Below, one piece after another: positions 35,733 through 45,554 of a DNA stretch of 64,000 nucleotides. The notes beneath the pieces are model-generated. The model did not search any database. It worked only from the letters and a program-made list of their open reading frames with translations, and had not been told where the DNA came from. The number at the start of each line of letters is the position of its first letter. Position 1 is the first letter of the stretch. Where the stretch lies: positions 16,477 through 80,476 of the forward strand of contig JAUYUB010000019.1 in assembly GCA_030692765.1 (NCBI GenBank), written 5' to 3'. Both the position numbers and the translations under genes were made by a program. This DNA comes from Sulfuricurvum sp. (GTDB lineage: Bacteria; Campylobacterota; Campylobacteria; Campylobacterales; Sulfurimonadaceae).

Positions 35733-37529
35733 CTAATGATGCTCGATTTTAGGAACATTTTGAGCAGCGGCAACAGCTCTTGAATCAAGCATAAGATATT
35801 TTTCTTCCACCATAATATCCACGATGGCTTTGAAAACAGGAACAGCGGTAATAGAGGCAAAATAGACTGTTTTTGGATTGATGACAGTGATTCCAATGGT
35901 GTAGTGATGCTTGCCATCATTGGCAAATCCAATAAATGAAGTGTGATAGCTGTTGCTGTATCCACCGTGTTTTGCAATATGGGCGGTTCCTGTTTTTCCG
36001 CCTACTTCCAATCCAGGAGTCTTGGCTAAGGCCCCTGTCCCTTCATTGACGGTCTTGATTAAAATCAATTTCATTCGCTCAGCAGTTGCAGGAGCGATTA
36101 TTTGAATCGGAGCTTGAACCTGCATAGGTTTGGAGACTCCTTTTTCATCAATGAGCGAATCCACAATCATTGGATTGATAATGCGCCCGCCGTTGTTAAA
36201 AACATTGTAAGCCTTGACCATTTGCATGGCATTTGAGCGCATTCCATAACCATAGGAAGTAATCGCTTTATAAAGGTAATTATTGAGTTGTGCACTGCTT
36301 GGAATCGAGCCTCTTTTTTCATATGGGAGATCGGTTCCACTGAAATGGGTAAAGCCAAAACGCTTTAACCCTTCGGTAAATTCAGTACCATTGAGTTTTT
36401 GTCCTAATTGGGCAATACCGATATTGGAAGAGTGAACGATAACATCTTCGGCACTGATCATTTGAAATGCATGTTCATCGACGATGGTTTTTCTTCCCAG
36501 CTGGTAGCGGCCATTGTGACCATTGACCATATCGTATGGATTGATCAGGTGGCGATCCAGTAATAGGGCAAAAATGATCGGTTTGATAACGGAACCCGGT
36601 TCAAAACTGTATTCAATTGCGTTGGCATTGAGGGAGGGGTAGTCTTGTGTTTGAATATGACTGGGATCAAACCGGTTGGAACTAGCCAGTGCAATGACTT
36701 TTCCGCTCTTGGATTCCATAACGGTTGCGATAATCTCATCGGCTTGAAGGTTTTCTTTAATCCGATCGGTGACAGCTTCTGTGCGGGCTTGCAAAGCAAT
36801 AGGGATATTGAGCTTGACATCAAATCCATTAATCTGCGATTTAATGGAACTTTGTTTGTTTAAAATTAAATAGCCATTGACATCCCTCATCGCTTTTTGG
36901 CTTTTGTTTTGTTGGGGATTGAGTTCCTCATCAAAATATTTTTCCAACCCTTTTATCCCATAGATACGAGTATAGCCGTCTTCCTCCATTTTTCTAGGAT
37001 AGCCGATGAGAGGGGACAGTAATTTTTTATAGGGATATTCACGTGCTTCACCGCTTTCGATGATGTTCAATCCTTGAAGAACACGTTGTCCGTTTGGCAG
37101 TTCATATTCAATAAATACTTTGAGTTTGCGCAGTTCAAACGCTAATGTTTTAAGGTACATCGCCTCTTTTGGACCGATATGATAGCTCAATGTGACCGAG
37201 CCTTTACGTGTATTAAGACGTTGTCGGATCTCATCAGGGTCAATACCGCTGTAGATACTGAAAAGCTGAACAAAAAGTTCTCTTTTATCGGGATCAATAT
37301 TTTTGGTATTTACGACTGCTTTGTAGAGTTTTTGGGTTGCGGTAATATGAAAGCCATCGGCACTGATGATGTTTCCGCGTTGTGCTTTAGCGGTTTCTTC
37401 AGAGTAAATGGAGGGAATGTCACGCTCATGAACGGCTGTGTAAAACATGACAGCTAAAAAGATGCCAAAGCCCATTAATAGGACGAGGAAAAGTGCTAAT
37501 ATTTTTTTTGATTTATTGGAATTGCGCAT
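35733..37529 (-). CDS. ftsI: Division-type penicillin-binding protein (FtsI/PBP3 class transpeptidase)
   Basis: Class B PBP that cross-links septal peptidoglycan. 598 residues. One N-terminal membrane anchor (about 9-30), a dimerisation domain with RGNIISADG, then the transpeptidase with SxxK at Ser313-Lys316 (GSVIKP), SxN at Ser367-Asn369 and KTG at 512-514. ATG 37529 was chosen since an upstream in-frame start at 37607 lies inside fliE. It lies last in the flgB-flgC-fliE run, as pbpC does in Campylobacter jejuni, so it may be transcribed with flagellar genes. Confidence 0.93.
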   Translation of the reverse strand: MRNSNKSKKILALFLVLLMGFGIFLAVMFYTAVHERDIPSIYSEETAKAQRGNIISADGFHITATQKLYKAVVNTKNIDPDKRELFVQLFSIYSGIDPDEIRQRLNTRKGSVTLSYHIGPKEAMYLKTLAFELRKLKVFIEYELPNGQRVLQGLNIIESGEAREYPYKKLLSPLIGYPRKMEEDGYTRIYGIKGLEKYFDEELNPQQNKSQKAMRDVNGYLILNKQSSIKSQINGFDVKLNIPIALQARTEAVTDRIKENLQADEIIATVMESKSGKVIALASSNRFDPSHIQTQDYPSLNANAIEYSFEPGSVIKPIIFALLLDRHLINPYDMVNGHNGRYQLGRKTIVDEHAFQMISAEDVIVHSSNIGIAQLGQKLNGTEFTEGLKRFGFTHFSGTDLPYEKRGSIPSSAQLNNYLYKAITSYGYGMRSNAMQMVKAYNVFNNGGRIINPMIVDSLIDEKGVSKPMQVQAPIQIIAPATAERMKLILIKTVNEGTGALAKTPGLEVGGKTGTAHIAKHGGYSNSYHTSFIGFANDGKHHYTIGITVINPKTVYFASITAVPVFKAIVDIMVEEKYLMLDSRAVAAAQNVPKIEHH

Positions 37530-37548
37530 GACTTTTGAATTCAGCGCA

Positions 37549-37851
37549 TTACATTTGGGTTCGAGTGATCTCTTTGTATGCATTGAGTGCTTTATTACGC
37601 ACTTCAAGCATCAATTTCATACTGATTTCGGCTTTATCAATGGCAATTGCCGCTTGATGCAGATCTTTGACGGAACCCGTAGCGATGTCACTCATCGCTT
37701 TCTCGCCTTGAACTTGCATTTCATTAACATTGCCAAGCGCATTTTTGAGCTCTTGGGCAAAGTCAGTTGTGCTTTCTTGAGCGGGAGTAGTCCCTTTTAC
37801 CTTGAATAAGTCGGCAGTAGAAAGAGATTTAATAGAGTTTAAATCTTGCAT
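37549..37851 (-). CDS. fliE: Flagellar hook-basal body protein FliE
   Basis: A 100-residue adapter between the MS ring and the proximal rod. An N-terminal unstructured half is followed by the conserved helix (FAQELKNALGNVNEMQ) and the end AYKEITRTQM. It starts 17 bases after the flgC stop. The set flgB-flgC-fliE makes the first rod segment. Confidence 0.95.
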   Translation of the reverse strand: MQDLNSIKSLSTADLFKVKGTTPAQESTTDFAQELKNALGNVNEMQVQGEKAMSDIATGSVKDLHQAAIAIDKAEISMKLMLEVRNKALNAYKEITRTQM

Positions 37852-37868
37852 AATTGTTCGTCCTTAGG

Positions 37869-38363
37869 TTATGCTTGCAGGATGCTAATCGCACCGCTAG
37901 CCATATTTTTGGCGCTTTCAAAAGCTGCTACGTTTGCTTGATATGAGCGTGTTGCTTCTACTAAATCGGCCATTTCGATGACGGGATTAATATTTGGATA
38001 GGCAACGTACCCTTTTGCATCGGCATCAGGATGAGAAGGATCGTATTTCATGTTTGGGGCTTTGTCATCACGAGCAATCTTATCGACGATCACACTCATA
38101 ATAGCAGGGTTTGGTTTTAGCCCTTGAAGTCCTTCTTTAAGCGGGTCTGAATAGCCCAGAGAAGAAGTCTGACGCTCAAGTGCCTCATTGTAAACACTGT
38201 TAAAATCCATGGCTTTAAAAATAACTTCTTGACGGCGGTAAGGACCGCCCTCAGCTGTACGGGTTGTCTGAGCATTGGCGATGTTGGAAGAGATGGTATT
38301 AACGCGGACACGCTGAGCCGATAGGCCGTAACCACTGATGTCAAAGCTGTCTAAAAATGCCAT
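37869..38363 (-). CDS. flgC: Flagellar basal-body rod protein FlgC
   Basis: A 164-residue proximal rod protein. The N-terminal helix with VNTISSNIANAQTTRT is the common rod/hook motif. The middle has GYVAYPNINPVIEMADL, and the C-terminal helix with ATRSYQANVAAFESAK pairs with the N-terminal one in the rod. Export is by the flagellar type III system without a cleaved signal. It lies 10 bases after flgB. Confidence 0.97.
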   Translation of the reverse strand: MAFLDSFDISGYGLSAQRVRVNTISSNIANAQTTRTAEGGPYRRQEVIFKAMDFNSVYNEALERQTSSLGYSDPLKEGLQGLKPNPAIMSVIVDKIARDDKAPNMKYDPSHPDADAKGYVAYPNINPVIEMADLVEATRSYQANVAAFESAKNMASGAISILQA

Positions 38364-38373
38364 TGTCTAGTCC

Positions 38374-38805
38374 TTACGCTGTCTTGCTCGAAGCATCTAT
38401 GACGCTTTTGAACAACATGGAATCTTTTTTAAGTGCAGCGGTGAGGGCATTAAACATCGTAGAATTTTTAGCCATTTCTGAACTCTCAACATCCAGATCT
38501 ACACTGTTACCATCATTGCGCGCCATATGACCGTCACGAAAAAAGGTAGTAGCTTTGTTATCACTTGAGGTGCTAAATCCATGCAAGTGTGCACCATTGG
38601 TATGGGTCATTTGAAGCTCTTGCCCTTTTTGAGCGAAGATAGCGGCACTTTCTTTGGCAAGTGCTTCCTCAAAACGAATGTCTCTTGGTCGATAGAAAGG
38701 GGTATCGGCATTGGCAATGTTACTGGCGATCATGTCTTGACGTGCGGCACGATAATCCATCGCACTTTTCATCAGTTCATGTGCCCGTGAGATATTAACG
38801 CCCAT
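38374..38805 (-). CDS. flgB: Flagellar basal-body rod protein FlgB
   Basis: A 143-residue proximal rod protein. The rod motif is ASNIANADTPFYRPRDI, and a C-terminal helix follows. ATG 38805 is chosen: AAAGG lies about 10 bases upstream, and a sigma-54 promoter lies at 38841-38856, which would place the transcript start near 38830. An in-frame TTG at 38841 would therefore not even be transcribed. First gene of flgB-flgC-fliE-ftsI. Confidence 0.95.
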   Translation of the reverse strand: MGVNISRAHELMKSAMDYRAARQDMIASNIANADTPFYRPRDIRFEEALAKESAAIFAQKGQELQMTHTNGAHLHGFSTSSDNKATTFFRDGHMARNDGNSVDLDVESSEMAKNSTMFNALTAALKKDSMLFKSVIDASSKTA

Positions 38806-38840
38806 CTGAATAACCCTTTCATTTGTGTTATTGTTCTTCA

Positions 38841-38856
38841 AGCAAAATACATTCCA
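38841..38856 (-). promoter_or_regulatory. Sigma-54 (RpoN) promoter of the flgBC-fliE operon
   Basis: Read on the minus strand it is TGGAATGTATTTTGCT: GG and GC separated by exactly 10 bases, matching the -24/-12 consensus TGGCAC-N5-TTGCT. flgB is an RpoN/FlgR target in Campylobacter and Helicobacter, so the context agrees. Confidence 0.8.
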
Positions 38857-38928
38857 CTTTTGCTTTATAGCCTCTTTAATCTGAGCAAGCTATACTTATA
38901 CAAAATTATACACCAAACAAGTCAAAAG

Positions 38929-40107
38929 ATGCCCGATAAAAAATTATTTATTTTAACTACCATTCTTATTACAGTTGGAATTATTTGTTCCTATACCCTT
39001 TCGGCATATGCCGTTATCTTGTTTGATTACAATGCATTTCACTTTGTTTTCCGTGAGCTCTTGATGGCCATTATTTCCATTCTTTTAATGTGGATGATTG
39101 CTCAACTTGACCCCGATATTTGGCTTCATCCGCTTGGATTAACCTTGTTTTGGGGAGGAATAGCCTTGATGGTCGCGATGCCTTTTCTTCCTTCTTTTTT
39201 GGTGAGTGAAGTCGGGGGTGCAAAACGCTGGATTAAGATTTTTGGGATGTCAATCGCACCTGTAGAATTTTTTAAGATAGGGTTTGTCTATTTTCTGGCT
39301 TGGAGTTTTTCACGCAAGCTTGGTCACCATGGAGGTATGGGGATTAAAGAAGAATTCAAACGTTTTTTCCCGTATGCAGCACTTTTTATCTTAGTTATGT
39401 TTTTGATTGCCATTATTCAAAATGATTTGGGACAAGTGGTAGTTCTCTCTTTGACATTGGCATTTATGCTCTTTTTTGCAGGGAGCAGTTTTCGTTTCTT
39501 TTTGAGTCTGATTGGAGGGGCAGTGATGTTTTTCCTTTTATTTATTGCTATGGCACCACACCGTATTAATCGGATTCTTTCGTGGTGGGCATCGGCACAA
39601 AGTACGATTCTTGCCTTTTTCCCTGAATCGATAGCAAAGCATTTACGTATTGCTAACGGGGAAGAGGCCTATCAAATTGGTCACTCGCTTAATGCCATAC
39701 ACAATGGCGGGCTGTTAGGAACAGGCTTAGGGAATGGAACGTTTAAACTTGGGTTTTTGAGTGAAGTCCATACCGATTTTGTTCTTGCCGGGATTGCGGA
39801 AGAGTTTGGATTTATAGGGGTGTTCGCGGTGACAATGCTCTTTATCATGATTTTACACCGTCTCTTTAAGATTGCCAATCGCTCAAAAGCGGATACCGAT
39901 TATCTCTTTAGTTTGGGAGTGGGATTACTAATCACCTTTGCCTTTATGATCAATGCGTATGGAATCAGTGGATTGACTCCGATTAAAGGGATTTCGGTAC
40001 CATTACTCAGTTACGGAGGGTCCGCGATGTTGGCCTCTAGTGTGGGGATTGGGATGGTGTTGATGATCTCTAAAAAAATCAAATCCCAATTCGGGGAGAA
40101 GGCATGA
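38929..40107 (+). CDS. ftsW: Septal peptidoglycan glycosyltransferase FtsW
   Basis: SEDS-family polymerase, 392 residues with about 9-10 membrane helices. GGAKRWIKIFGMSIAPVEFFK, followed by the large periplasmic loop and the end ISVPLLSYGGSAML, are family signatures. ATG 38929 gives a start at MPDKKLF; an upstream start at 38860 would add a non-conserved extension that overlaps the flgB promoter region. Its stop overlaps murG (ATGA). It works with FtsI, encoded just beyond the flagellar genes. Confidence 0.93.
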   Translation: MPDKKLFILTTILITVGIICSYTLSAYAVILFDYNAFHFVFRELLMAIISILLMWMIAQLDPDIWLHPLGLTLFWGGIALMVAMPFLPSFLVSEVGGAKRWIKIFGMSIAPVEFFKIGFVYFLAWSFSRKLGHHGGMGIKEEFKRFFPYAALFILVMFLIAIIQNDLGQVVVLSLTLAFMLFFAGSSFRFFLSLIGGAVMFFLLFIAMAPHRINRILSWWASAQSTILAFFPESIAKHLRIANGEEAYQIGHSLNAIHNGGLLGTGLGNGTFKLGFLSEVHTDFVLAGIAEEFGFIGVFAVTMLFIMILHRLFKIANRSKADTDYLFSLGVGLLITFAFMINAYGISGLTPIKGISVPLLSYGGSAMLASSVGIGMVLMISKKIKSQFGEKA

Positions 40108-41126
40108 CACTAATTTTTACGGGTGGCGGTACGGGTGGTCATTTGGTGATCGCACTCTCACTTGCACAAGCGGCGAAGGCGCGTGGCCATAAAGTCATCT
40201 TTATTGGTTCTATGAGCGGGCAGGACCGACAATGGTTTGCTCAAAGTGCGGTGTTTGAAAAGACTTATTTTTTAGAAACGACAGGTGTTGTTAATAAAAA
40301 AGGGTTCTCAAAATTGGGTGCGATGTGGAAAATATTTAAAGCAGTTTTAGAGTCACGACATATCATTAAGACTTTACAAGCCGATGCTATTGTGAGTGTC
40401 GGAGGATTTTCAGCAGCGCCTGCAGCGATTGCTTCTATTACAATGAAGAGACCATTGTATATACATGAACAAAATGCGATTACGGGAAAACTTAATACGC
40501 TTTTACGTCCCTATGCAGCGGGTTTCTTTAGCTCGTATGAAACAGGAAGTGGGCATTGCGACTATCCGGTAAACGAGCTTTATTTTCAACAGGGGCGAAC
40601 ACGTACTGAGGTAAAAACCATTATCTTTTTAGGCGGCTCTCAGGGGGCGAAATTTATCAATGATCTGGCCCTTGAAATAGCCCCATGGCTAATTAAACAA
40701 GGGATTTCGATACTGCATCAATGCGGCGCTTCGGAAGAAGAACGTGTCCGTCATGCCTATCATGAGCTTGAGATTGATGCTGAGGTCTATGGATTCACAA
40801 CGCAAATTGCCCAATTGATCGAGAGAAGCGATTTCGCGGTAAGCAGATCAGGAGCGAGTACTTTATGGGAATTGTGTGCGGCACGGGTGCCGGCCTTTTT
40901 TATCCCTTTCCCACATGCAGCGGCAGACCATCAGTTTCATAATGCGCGCTACATTCTAGAACACAATGTAGGATGGTGCGAGCGTCAGGGTGAGGGAATC
41001 TTATCCAAGCTTCAAGAGGCGATTAGTAGCGACATGCAGCCAAAAAGCGAAGCATTGGGCCATCTGATCGCTGGAAATGGTGCACAGCACATTATAGAAA
41101 TGGTTGAAAAAAACTGTAACCTTTAA
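40104..41126 (+). CDS. murG: UDP-GlcNAc:lipid I N-acetylglucosaminyltransferase
   Basis: Makes lipid II at the inner face of the membrane. 340 residues, GT-B fold. The N-terminal Gly-rich loop TGGGTGGHLVIAL, the EQNAITGKLN loop, LGGSQGAKFIND and the C-terminal SRSGASTLWELC with HAAADHQFHNA (UDP-GlcNAc site) are all present. It is coupled to ftsW by a 4-base overlap. Confidence 0.96.
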   Translation: MTLIFTGGGTGGHLVIALSLAQAAKARGHKVIFIGSMSGQDRQWFAQSAVFEKTYFLETTGVVNKKGFSKLGAMWKIFKAVLESRHIIKTLQADAIVSVGGFSAAPAAIASITMKRPLYIHEQNAITGKLNTLLRPYAAGFFSSYETGSGHCDYPVNELYFQQGRTRTEVKTIIFLGGSQGAKFINDLALEIAPWLIKQGISILHQCGASEEERVRHAYHELEIDAEVYGFTTQIAQLIERSDFAVSRSGASTLWELCAARVPAFFIPFPHAAADHQFHNARYILEHNVGWCERQGEGILSKLQEAISSDMQPKSEALGHLIAGNGAQHIIEMVEKNCNL

Positions 41127-41169
41127 GATTAAATAAATAGACTCCAATGGCCTTAAAAGCGCTTTTTGC

Positions 41170-41175
41170 TATAAT
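41170..41175 (+). promoter_or_regulatory. Extended -10 promoter of leuA
   Basis: TTTTTGCTATAATC: a T run, the TGn extension and a perfect TATAAT, 64 bases before the leuA start. The same 11-base arrangement stands before alaS. Confidence 0.6.
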
Positions 41176-41233
41176 CCCATTACTTATTGTCACTAGCAAG
41201 AGACAGTGAGAAGAGAAATTCAAGGAAACCAGC

Positions 41234-42901
41234 ATGAAAAACATGTCTACGGGCAAGTATCGCCCTTATCCTCAAGTTGATTTGCCAAATCGTATTTGGC
41301 CGACCAAAACCATCACGCACGCCCCTATTTGGTGCAGTGTTGATCTTCGCGACGGAAACCAAGCGTTGATTACCCCGATGAACTTGGAACAAAAACTTTC
41401 TCTTTTCAATCTCTTGCTGAAACTCGGATTTAAACACATTGAGGTGGGATTTCCATCGGCGTCTAAAGTCGAGTTTGATTTTTTACGCACCCTTGTAGAA
41501 CAAAATTTGATTCCTGATGATGTTACGGTGCAGGTTTTGGTACAGGCACGTGAGCATTTGATCGACAAAACATTTGAAGCATTAGCAGGCGTTAAAAAAG
41601 CGACGGTGCATCTTTATAACTCCACATCAACGGCACAGCGTAAAATCGTTTTTGGTAAAGAACAAGATGAGATCATTGCATTGGCGCTCGAGGGTGTTGA
41701 GATGGTCAAGTCTAGAGCGGCTAAACACGATGGAGAGATCTTTTTGGAGTATTCTCCTGAGAGTTTTACCGGAACAGAGTTGGAATATGCGGCACGTATT
41801 TGTAATGCGGTAACCGATGCCTGGGGAATCAGTGCGACACGTAAAGTGGTGATCAATCTTCCTGCAACCGTAGAGATGGCAACACCAAACGTCTATGCTG
41901 ATCAGATCGAATGGATGGGACGTCATTTGACGAATCGCGAGCATGTATTGATCTCAACGCATACACACAACGACCGTGGAACCTCGATTGCCGCAACCGA
42001 ATTGGCGCTTTTGGCAGGAGCTGATCGTGTTGAGGGGACGTTGCTTAGTAATGGTGAGCGTACCGGAAATGTTGATATTATCACTTTGGCACTGAATATG
42101 TACACTCAAGGTGTTGACCCCCAGCTTGATTTTAGTGATTTAGAAACCGTGGTTCGTATCGTGGAAGAGTGCACGGACATGAAGACACATGAGCGCCATC
42201 CGTATGTGGGCGAGCTTGTTTATACAGCGTTTTCAGGATCACATCAAGACGCGATTAAAAAAGGGATGGAGTATCAGCGCGCAAAAGAAGACGCGTTTTG
42301 GGAAGTTCCCTATTTGCCGATCGATCCAGCGGATGTAGGGCGCAATTATGAGGGGATAATCCGTATTAACTCTCAATCGGGCAAGGGGGGTGTTGCTTAT
42401 GTCCTAGAGGACAAATTCGACTATTCACTTCCGAAAAAAATGCACCCTGAGATTGGAGCAATCGTTCAAAAAACAACCGATGAGATGGGTCGAGAGCTGA
42501 CAGCCGAAGAGATTTTGCACATTTTTGAAACAACGTATTTCGGAGAACCTCATGACATCGAGTTTGTCGATTATTCGGTAATTTCAGAGAGCGCAAAAGA
42601 ACACTCGGCAAAGTGCATTTTGGAATATACTCATAACGGTAAAACAATTCGCTCAGAGGGTCAAGGAAATGGTCCTATCGATGCGTGTAAGAATGCACTG
42701 ATGGTGGAGTATTCCCACAGCTTTAAAATCCTTTCGTACAGTGAACATTCACGCGGTGAACTTTCCAGTGCCGAGGCCGTAGCCTACATAGAGATACAAA
42801 CAGAGACCCAAGAAAAATTCTTCGGTGTCGGATGCGATAACGACATCACAGTAGCCTCGATCAAAGCGATGTTTAGTGCTCTTAATCGAGCGTTTTCATA
42901 A
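41234..42901 (+). CDS. leuA: 2-isopropylmalate synthase
   Basis: First committed step of leucine synthesis: acetyl-CoA plus 2-oxoisovalerate. 555 residues, the longer LeuA type. The catalytic TIM barrel has SVDLRDGNQAL (Arg39, Asp40) and the metal ligands His243 and His245 in HTHNDRG. The C-terminal regulatory domain (about 430-555), where leucine acts as feedback inhibitor in this family, is present. Monocistronic, with its own promoter and a terminator downstream. Confidence 0.95.
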   Translation: MKNMSTGKYRPYPQVDLPNRIWPTKTITHAPIWCSVDLRDGNQALITPMNLEQKLSLFNLLLKLGFKHIEVGFPSASKVEFDFLRTLVEQNLIPDDVTVQVLVQAREHLIDKTFEALAGVKKATVHLYNSTSTAQRKIVFGKEQDEIIALALEGVEMVKSRAAKHDGEIFLEYSPESFTGTELEYAARICNAVTDAWGISATRKVVINLPATVEMATPNVYADQIEWMGRHLTNREHVLISTHTHNDRGTSIAATELALLAGADRVEGTLLSNGERTGNVDIITLALNMYTQGVDPQLDFSDLETVVRIVEECTDMKTHERHPYVGELVYTAFSGSHQDAIKKGMEYQRAKEDAFWEVPYLPIDPADVGRNYEGIIRINSQSGKGGVAYVLEDKFDYSLPKKMHPEIGAIVQKTTDEMGRELTAEEILHIFETTYFGEPHDIEFVDYSVISESAKEHSAKCILEYTHNGKTIRSEGQGNGPIDACKNALMVEYSHSFKILSYSEHSRGELSSAEAVAYIEIQTETQEKFFGVGCDNDITVASIKAMFSALNRAFS

Positions 42902-42914
42902 GTATTTATTGATA

Positions 42915-42950
42915 TTCCCGCGCTAGCGGGAAGCCTTCTAATTCCTCTTT
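42915..42950 (+). terminator. Terminator after leuA
   Basis: TTCCCGC-GCTA-GCGGGAA, a perfect 7-bp stem (42915-42932), followed by a pyrimidine-rich stretch ending CCTCTTT. Confidence 0.6.
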
Positions 42951-42964
42951 AACCCCATCTTTGC

Positions 42965-42970
42965 TATAAT
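42965..42970 (+). promoter_or_regulatory. Extended -10 promoter of alaS
   Basis: TTTGCTATAATCG, 31 bases before the alaS ATG; TATAAT with TG extension and no -35. The ribosome site GAGAG lies just before the start. Confidence 0.6.
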
Positions 42971-43001
42971 CGCGACAATTTTACCCAAATGAGAGTAACC
43001 C

Positions 43002-45554
43002 ATGATGGATGTCCGCGAAGCTTTTTTAGCCTTTTTTGAATCAAAACAACACGACCGCGTAGCAAGTTCCCCGCTGGTTCCTGACGATGCAACACTACTT
43101 TTTACCAATGCCGGTATGGTCCCGTTTAAGTCCGTTTTTACGGGCGACATTCCAGCGCCCACAAACCCGCGTGCGACCAGTTCCCAAACGTGTCTGCGTG
43201 CGGGCGGAAAACACAATGATCTCGAAAATGTTGGTCATACAGCGCGTCATCATACTTTTTTTGAGATGCTTGGGAACTTCAGTTTTGGGGATTATTTCAA
43301 AGAAGAAGCGATAGCACATGCATGGGAGTTTATTACGCAAGTGATGAAATTACCGGTTGATAAGCTGTGGGTAACGGTTCACGAGAGTGATGATGAAGCC
43401 GAAGAGATGTGGAAAAAACACATTTCGGCTGATCGTATCATGCGTTTGGGCGACAAAGACAACTTCTGGCAAATGGGCGATACAGGTCCGTGTGGTCCGT
43501 GTTCGGAGATCTTTGTGGATCAGGGTGCGGAATACTTTAACGGACCAGAGGACTATATGGGAGGCGATGGGGATCGTTTCTTGGAGATCTGGAATCTTGT
43601 ATTCATGCAATATGAGCGCAATAGCGCAGGTGAACTCAAGCCATTGCCAAAACCATCAATCGATACAGGTATGGGGCTGGAGCGTGCAGTTGCTGTTTTA
43701 GAAGGGGTTCGCAGTAACTACGATTCGACTCTTTTTATGCCGATTATTCGTAAAGTAGAAGCGCTGATTGGTAAGCCATATGATTACGCTAGTGGTGCCT
43801 CGTACCGTGTTATCGCGGATCATATTCGTACCGTGACCTTTTTGCTTGCACAAGGGACCAATTTTAGTAATGAAGGGCGCGGGTATGTCCTTCGCCGTAT
43901 ATTGCGCCGTGCGGTTCGTCATGGATACCTTCTTGGATTTACAAAACCATTTATGTTTGAAATCGCTGATGTAGTAGCACAGCTAATGGGGAAACAATAT
44001 CCGTACATCGTGGAAAAACTCAGCGTTTTGAAAGAGCAGATCATGCTCGAAGAAGAGCGTTTCTTCAAAACCATCGCATCGGGTATCGAACTGTTTAGCG
44101 AAGAGCTCAAAAACACCAAAGCAACCTTTAGCGGTGAAGTGGCCTTTAAACTCTACGATACATTTGGATTCCCGCTTGATTTGACCGAAGACATGCTCCG
44201 TGAGAAAAACCTCGCACTCGATACGGCTACGTTTGATGCGCTTATGAAAGAGCAGCGAACCCGTGCAAAAGCGGCATGGAAAGGTTCAGGAGATGCGGCA
44301 GTCGAGGGTGATTTTAAAGCGCTTTTGGAAACCTTTGGGGTGAATGCCTTTATTGGTTATGCGTACACGAAAGCACCGGTTAAAATCCAAGCACTGTTAA
44401 GTGAAAGTTTCCAACGTGTCGAATCCCTGCATGCCTGCCAAAAAGGGTGGGTACTTTTAGAAGAGACCCCTTTTTATGCACTAAGCGGTGGTCAAGCGGG
44501 TGATAAAGGTCTTTTGGGTGATAAAGCAGCCGTATTGGATACCCAAAAGTTTCATGGGCTCAATCTCTCTCATATTGAAACAACGGCTACGATCAGCGTG
44601 GGTGAAATGGTGGAAGCGATCGTTGATCTGTCTCGTAATGAGATAGCCAAGCATCACTCTGCTACGCATTTATTGCATGCGGCATTGTATGAAGCATTGG
44701 GTGAACATATTTCTCAAGCAGGTTCCCTGGTAGAGCACAACCGTTTACGTTTTGACTTTTCTCACCCCAAAGCGATGAGCCACGAAGAGATTGCCCTTGT
44801 AGAAGAGCGTGTGAATCAGCATATTTTTCATGCCCTAACCGGATTAACCAAAGAGATGAGTATCGATGAAGCCAAAAAGAGCGGTGCCAAAGCGCAGTTT
44901 GGTGAAAAGTACGGCGATCGCGTCCGTGTCGTTGATTTTGGCGGAGCATCGGTCGAGTTTTGCGGCGGTACGCACGTCGAGAACACCTCGGTGATCGGTA
45001 CGTTTATTATTACCAAAGAAAGCGGTGTGAGCGCAGGGGTTCGCCGTATTGAAGCCGTGTGTGGCAATGCGGCGTACAATGTGTTTAAATCACAGCGTCA
45101 CTTACTCGAAGAGGTAGAGGGCTCGGTCAAAAACCGTGATGTCCTCGCGGGAGTCGAGCGTCTTAAAGAACAAGTCAAAACGCTCAAGCATGAAATCACG
45201 AGCTTAGCGTCCGCATCCAAAGAGGAAATCAGCATCACGATGATGGGCTCTACTGCGGTTGTTGTGGCAGAACTGGGCGTTGGAGATATCAAGGAACGTA
45301 TTGATGAGCTTAAGAACGAGCATGAATCGGTTGCCGTAATGTTATTCCAAGTCAAAGACGATAAAGTGTTGCTCGCAAGCGGTGTCAAAAATGCAAATGC
45401 AAAAGCAGGAGACTGGATCAAAGCTATCGCACCGATATTGGGTGGCGGCGGCGGCGGGCGTCCTGATTTTGCACAAGCAGGCGGAAAAGACCCTAGTAAA
45501 ATAGGCGAAGGCAAAGAGGCTGCAATGATCTATATCACAAAGGAATTAGGATGA
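43002..45554 (+). CDS. alaS: Alanyl-tRNA synthetase
   Basis: Charges tRNA-Ala. 850 residues. The N-terminal class II core includes [19 protein letters not shown], a tRNA-recognition domain follows, and the editing domain has zinc ligands HHSATH (551-556) and C654-GGT-H658. The C-terminal DHHA1-type domain ends with [15 protein letters not shown]. Its stop overlaps the next gene (ATGA). Confidence 0.98.
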   Translation: MMDVREAFLAFFESKQHDRVASSPLVPDDATLLFTNAGMVPFKSVFTGDIPAPTNPRATSSQTCLRAGGKHNDLENVGHTARHHTFFEMLGNFSFGDYFKEEAIAHAWEFITQVMKLPVDKLWVTVHESDDEAEEMWKKHISADRIMRLGDKDNFWQMGDTGPCGPCSEIFVDQGAEYFNGPEDYMGGDGDRFLEIWNLVFMQYERNSAGELKPLPKPSIDTGMGLERAVAVLEGVRSNYDSTLFMPIIRKVEALIGKPYDYASGASYRVIADHIRTVTFLLAQGTNFSNEGRGYVLRRILRRAVRHGYLLGFTKPFMFEIADVVAQLMGKQYPYIVEKLSVLKEQIMLEEERFFKTIASGIELFSEELKNTKATFSGEVAFKLYDTFGFPLDLTEDMLREKNLALDTATFDALMKEQRTRAKAAWKGSGDAAVEGDFKALLETFGVNAFIGYAYTKAPVKIQALLSESFQRVESLHACQKGWVLLEETPFYALSGGQAGDKGLLGDKAAVLDTQKFHGLNLSHIETTATISVGEMVEAIVDLSRNEIAKHHSATHLLHAALYEALGEHISQAGSLVEHNRLRFDFSHPKAMSHEEIALVEERVNQHIFHALTGLTKEMSIDEAKKSGAKAQFGEKYGDRVRVVDFGGASVEFCGGTHVENTSVIGTFIITKESGVSAGVRRIEAVCGNAAYNVFKSQRHLLEEVEGSVKNRDVLAGVERLKEQVKTLKHEITSLASASKEEISITMMGSTAVVVAELGVGDIKERIDELKNEHESVAVMLFQVKDDKVLLASGVKNANAKAGDWIKAIAPILGGGGGGRPDFAQAGGKDPSKIGEGKEAAMIYITKELG

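Noticed and set aside
38806..38841. Longer FlgB beginning at TTG 38841
   Set aside because: The sigma-54 promoter at 38841-38856 puts the transcript start downstream of that codon, and AAAGG precedes ATG 38805.
41127..41233. Leucine leader-peptide attenuator before leuA
   Set aside because: No short frame with Leu codons and no terminator/antiterminator pair between the -10 and the start codon.
42901..43001. T-box or other amino-acid riboswitch before alaS
   Set aside because: The gap is 100 bases, with a leuA terminator and a -10 box 31 bases before the start; there is no room for such a leader.
45098..45514. 138-codon minus-strand frame inside alaS
   Set aside because: Antisense shadow of the alaS C-terminus; Pro/Ser-rich translation typical of reversed coding sequence.
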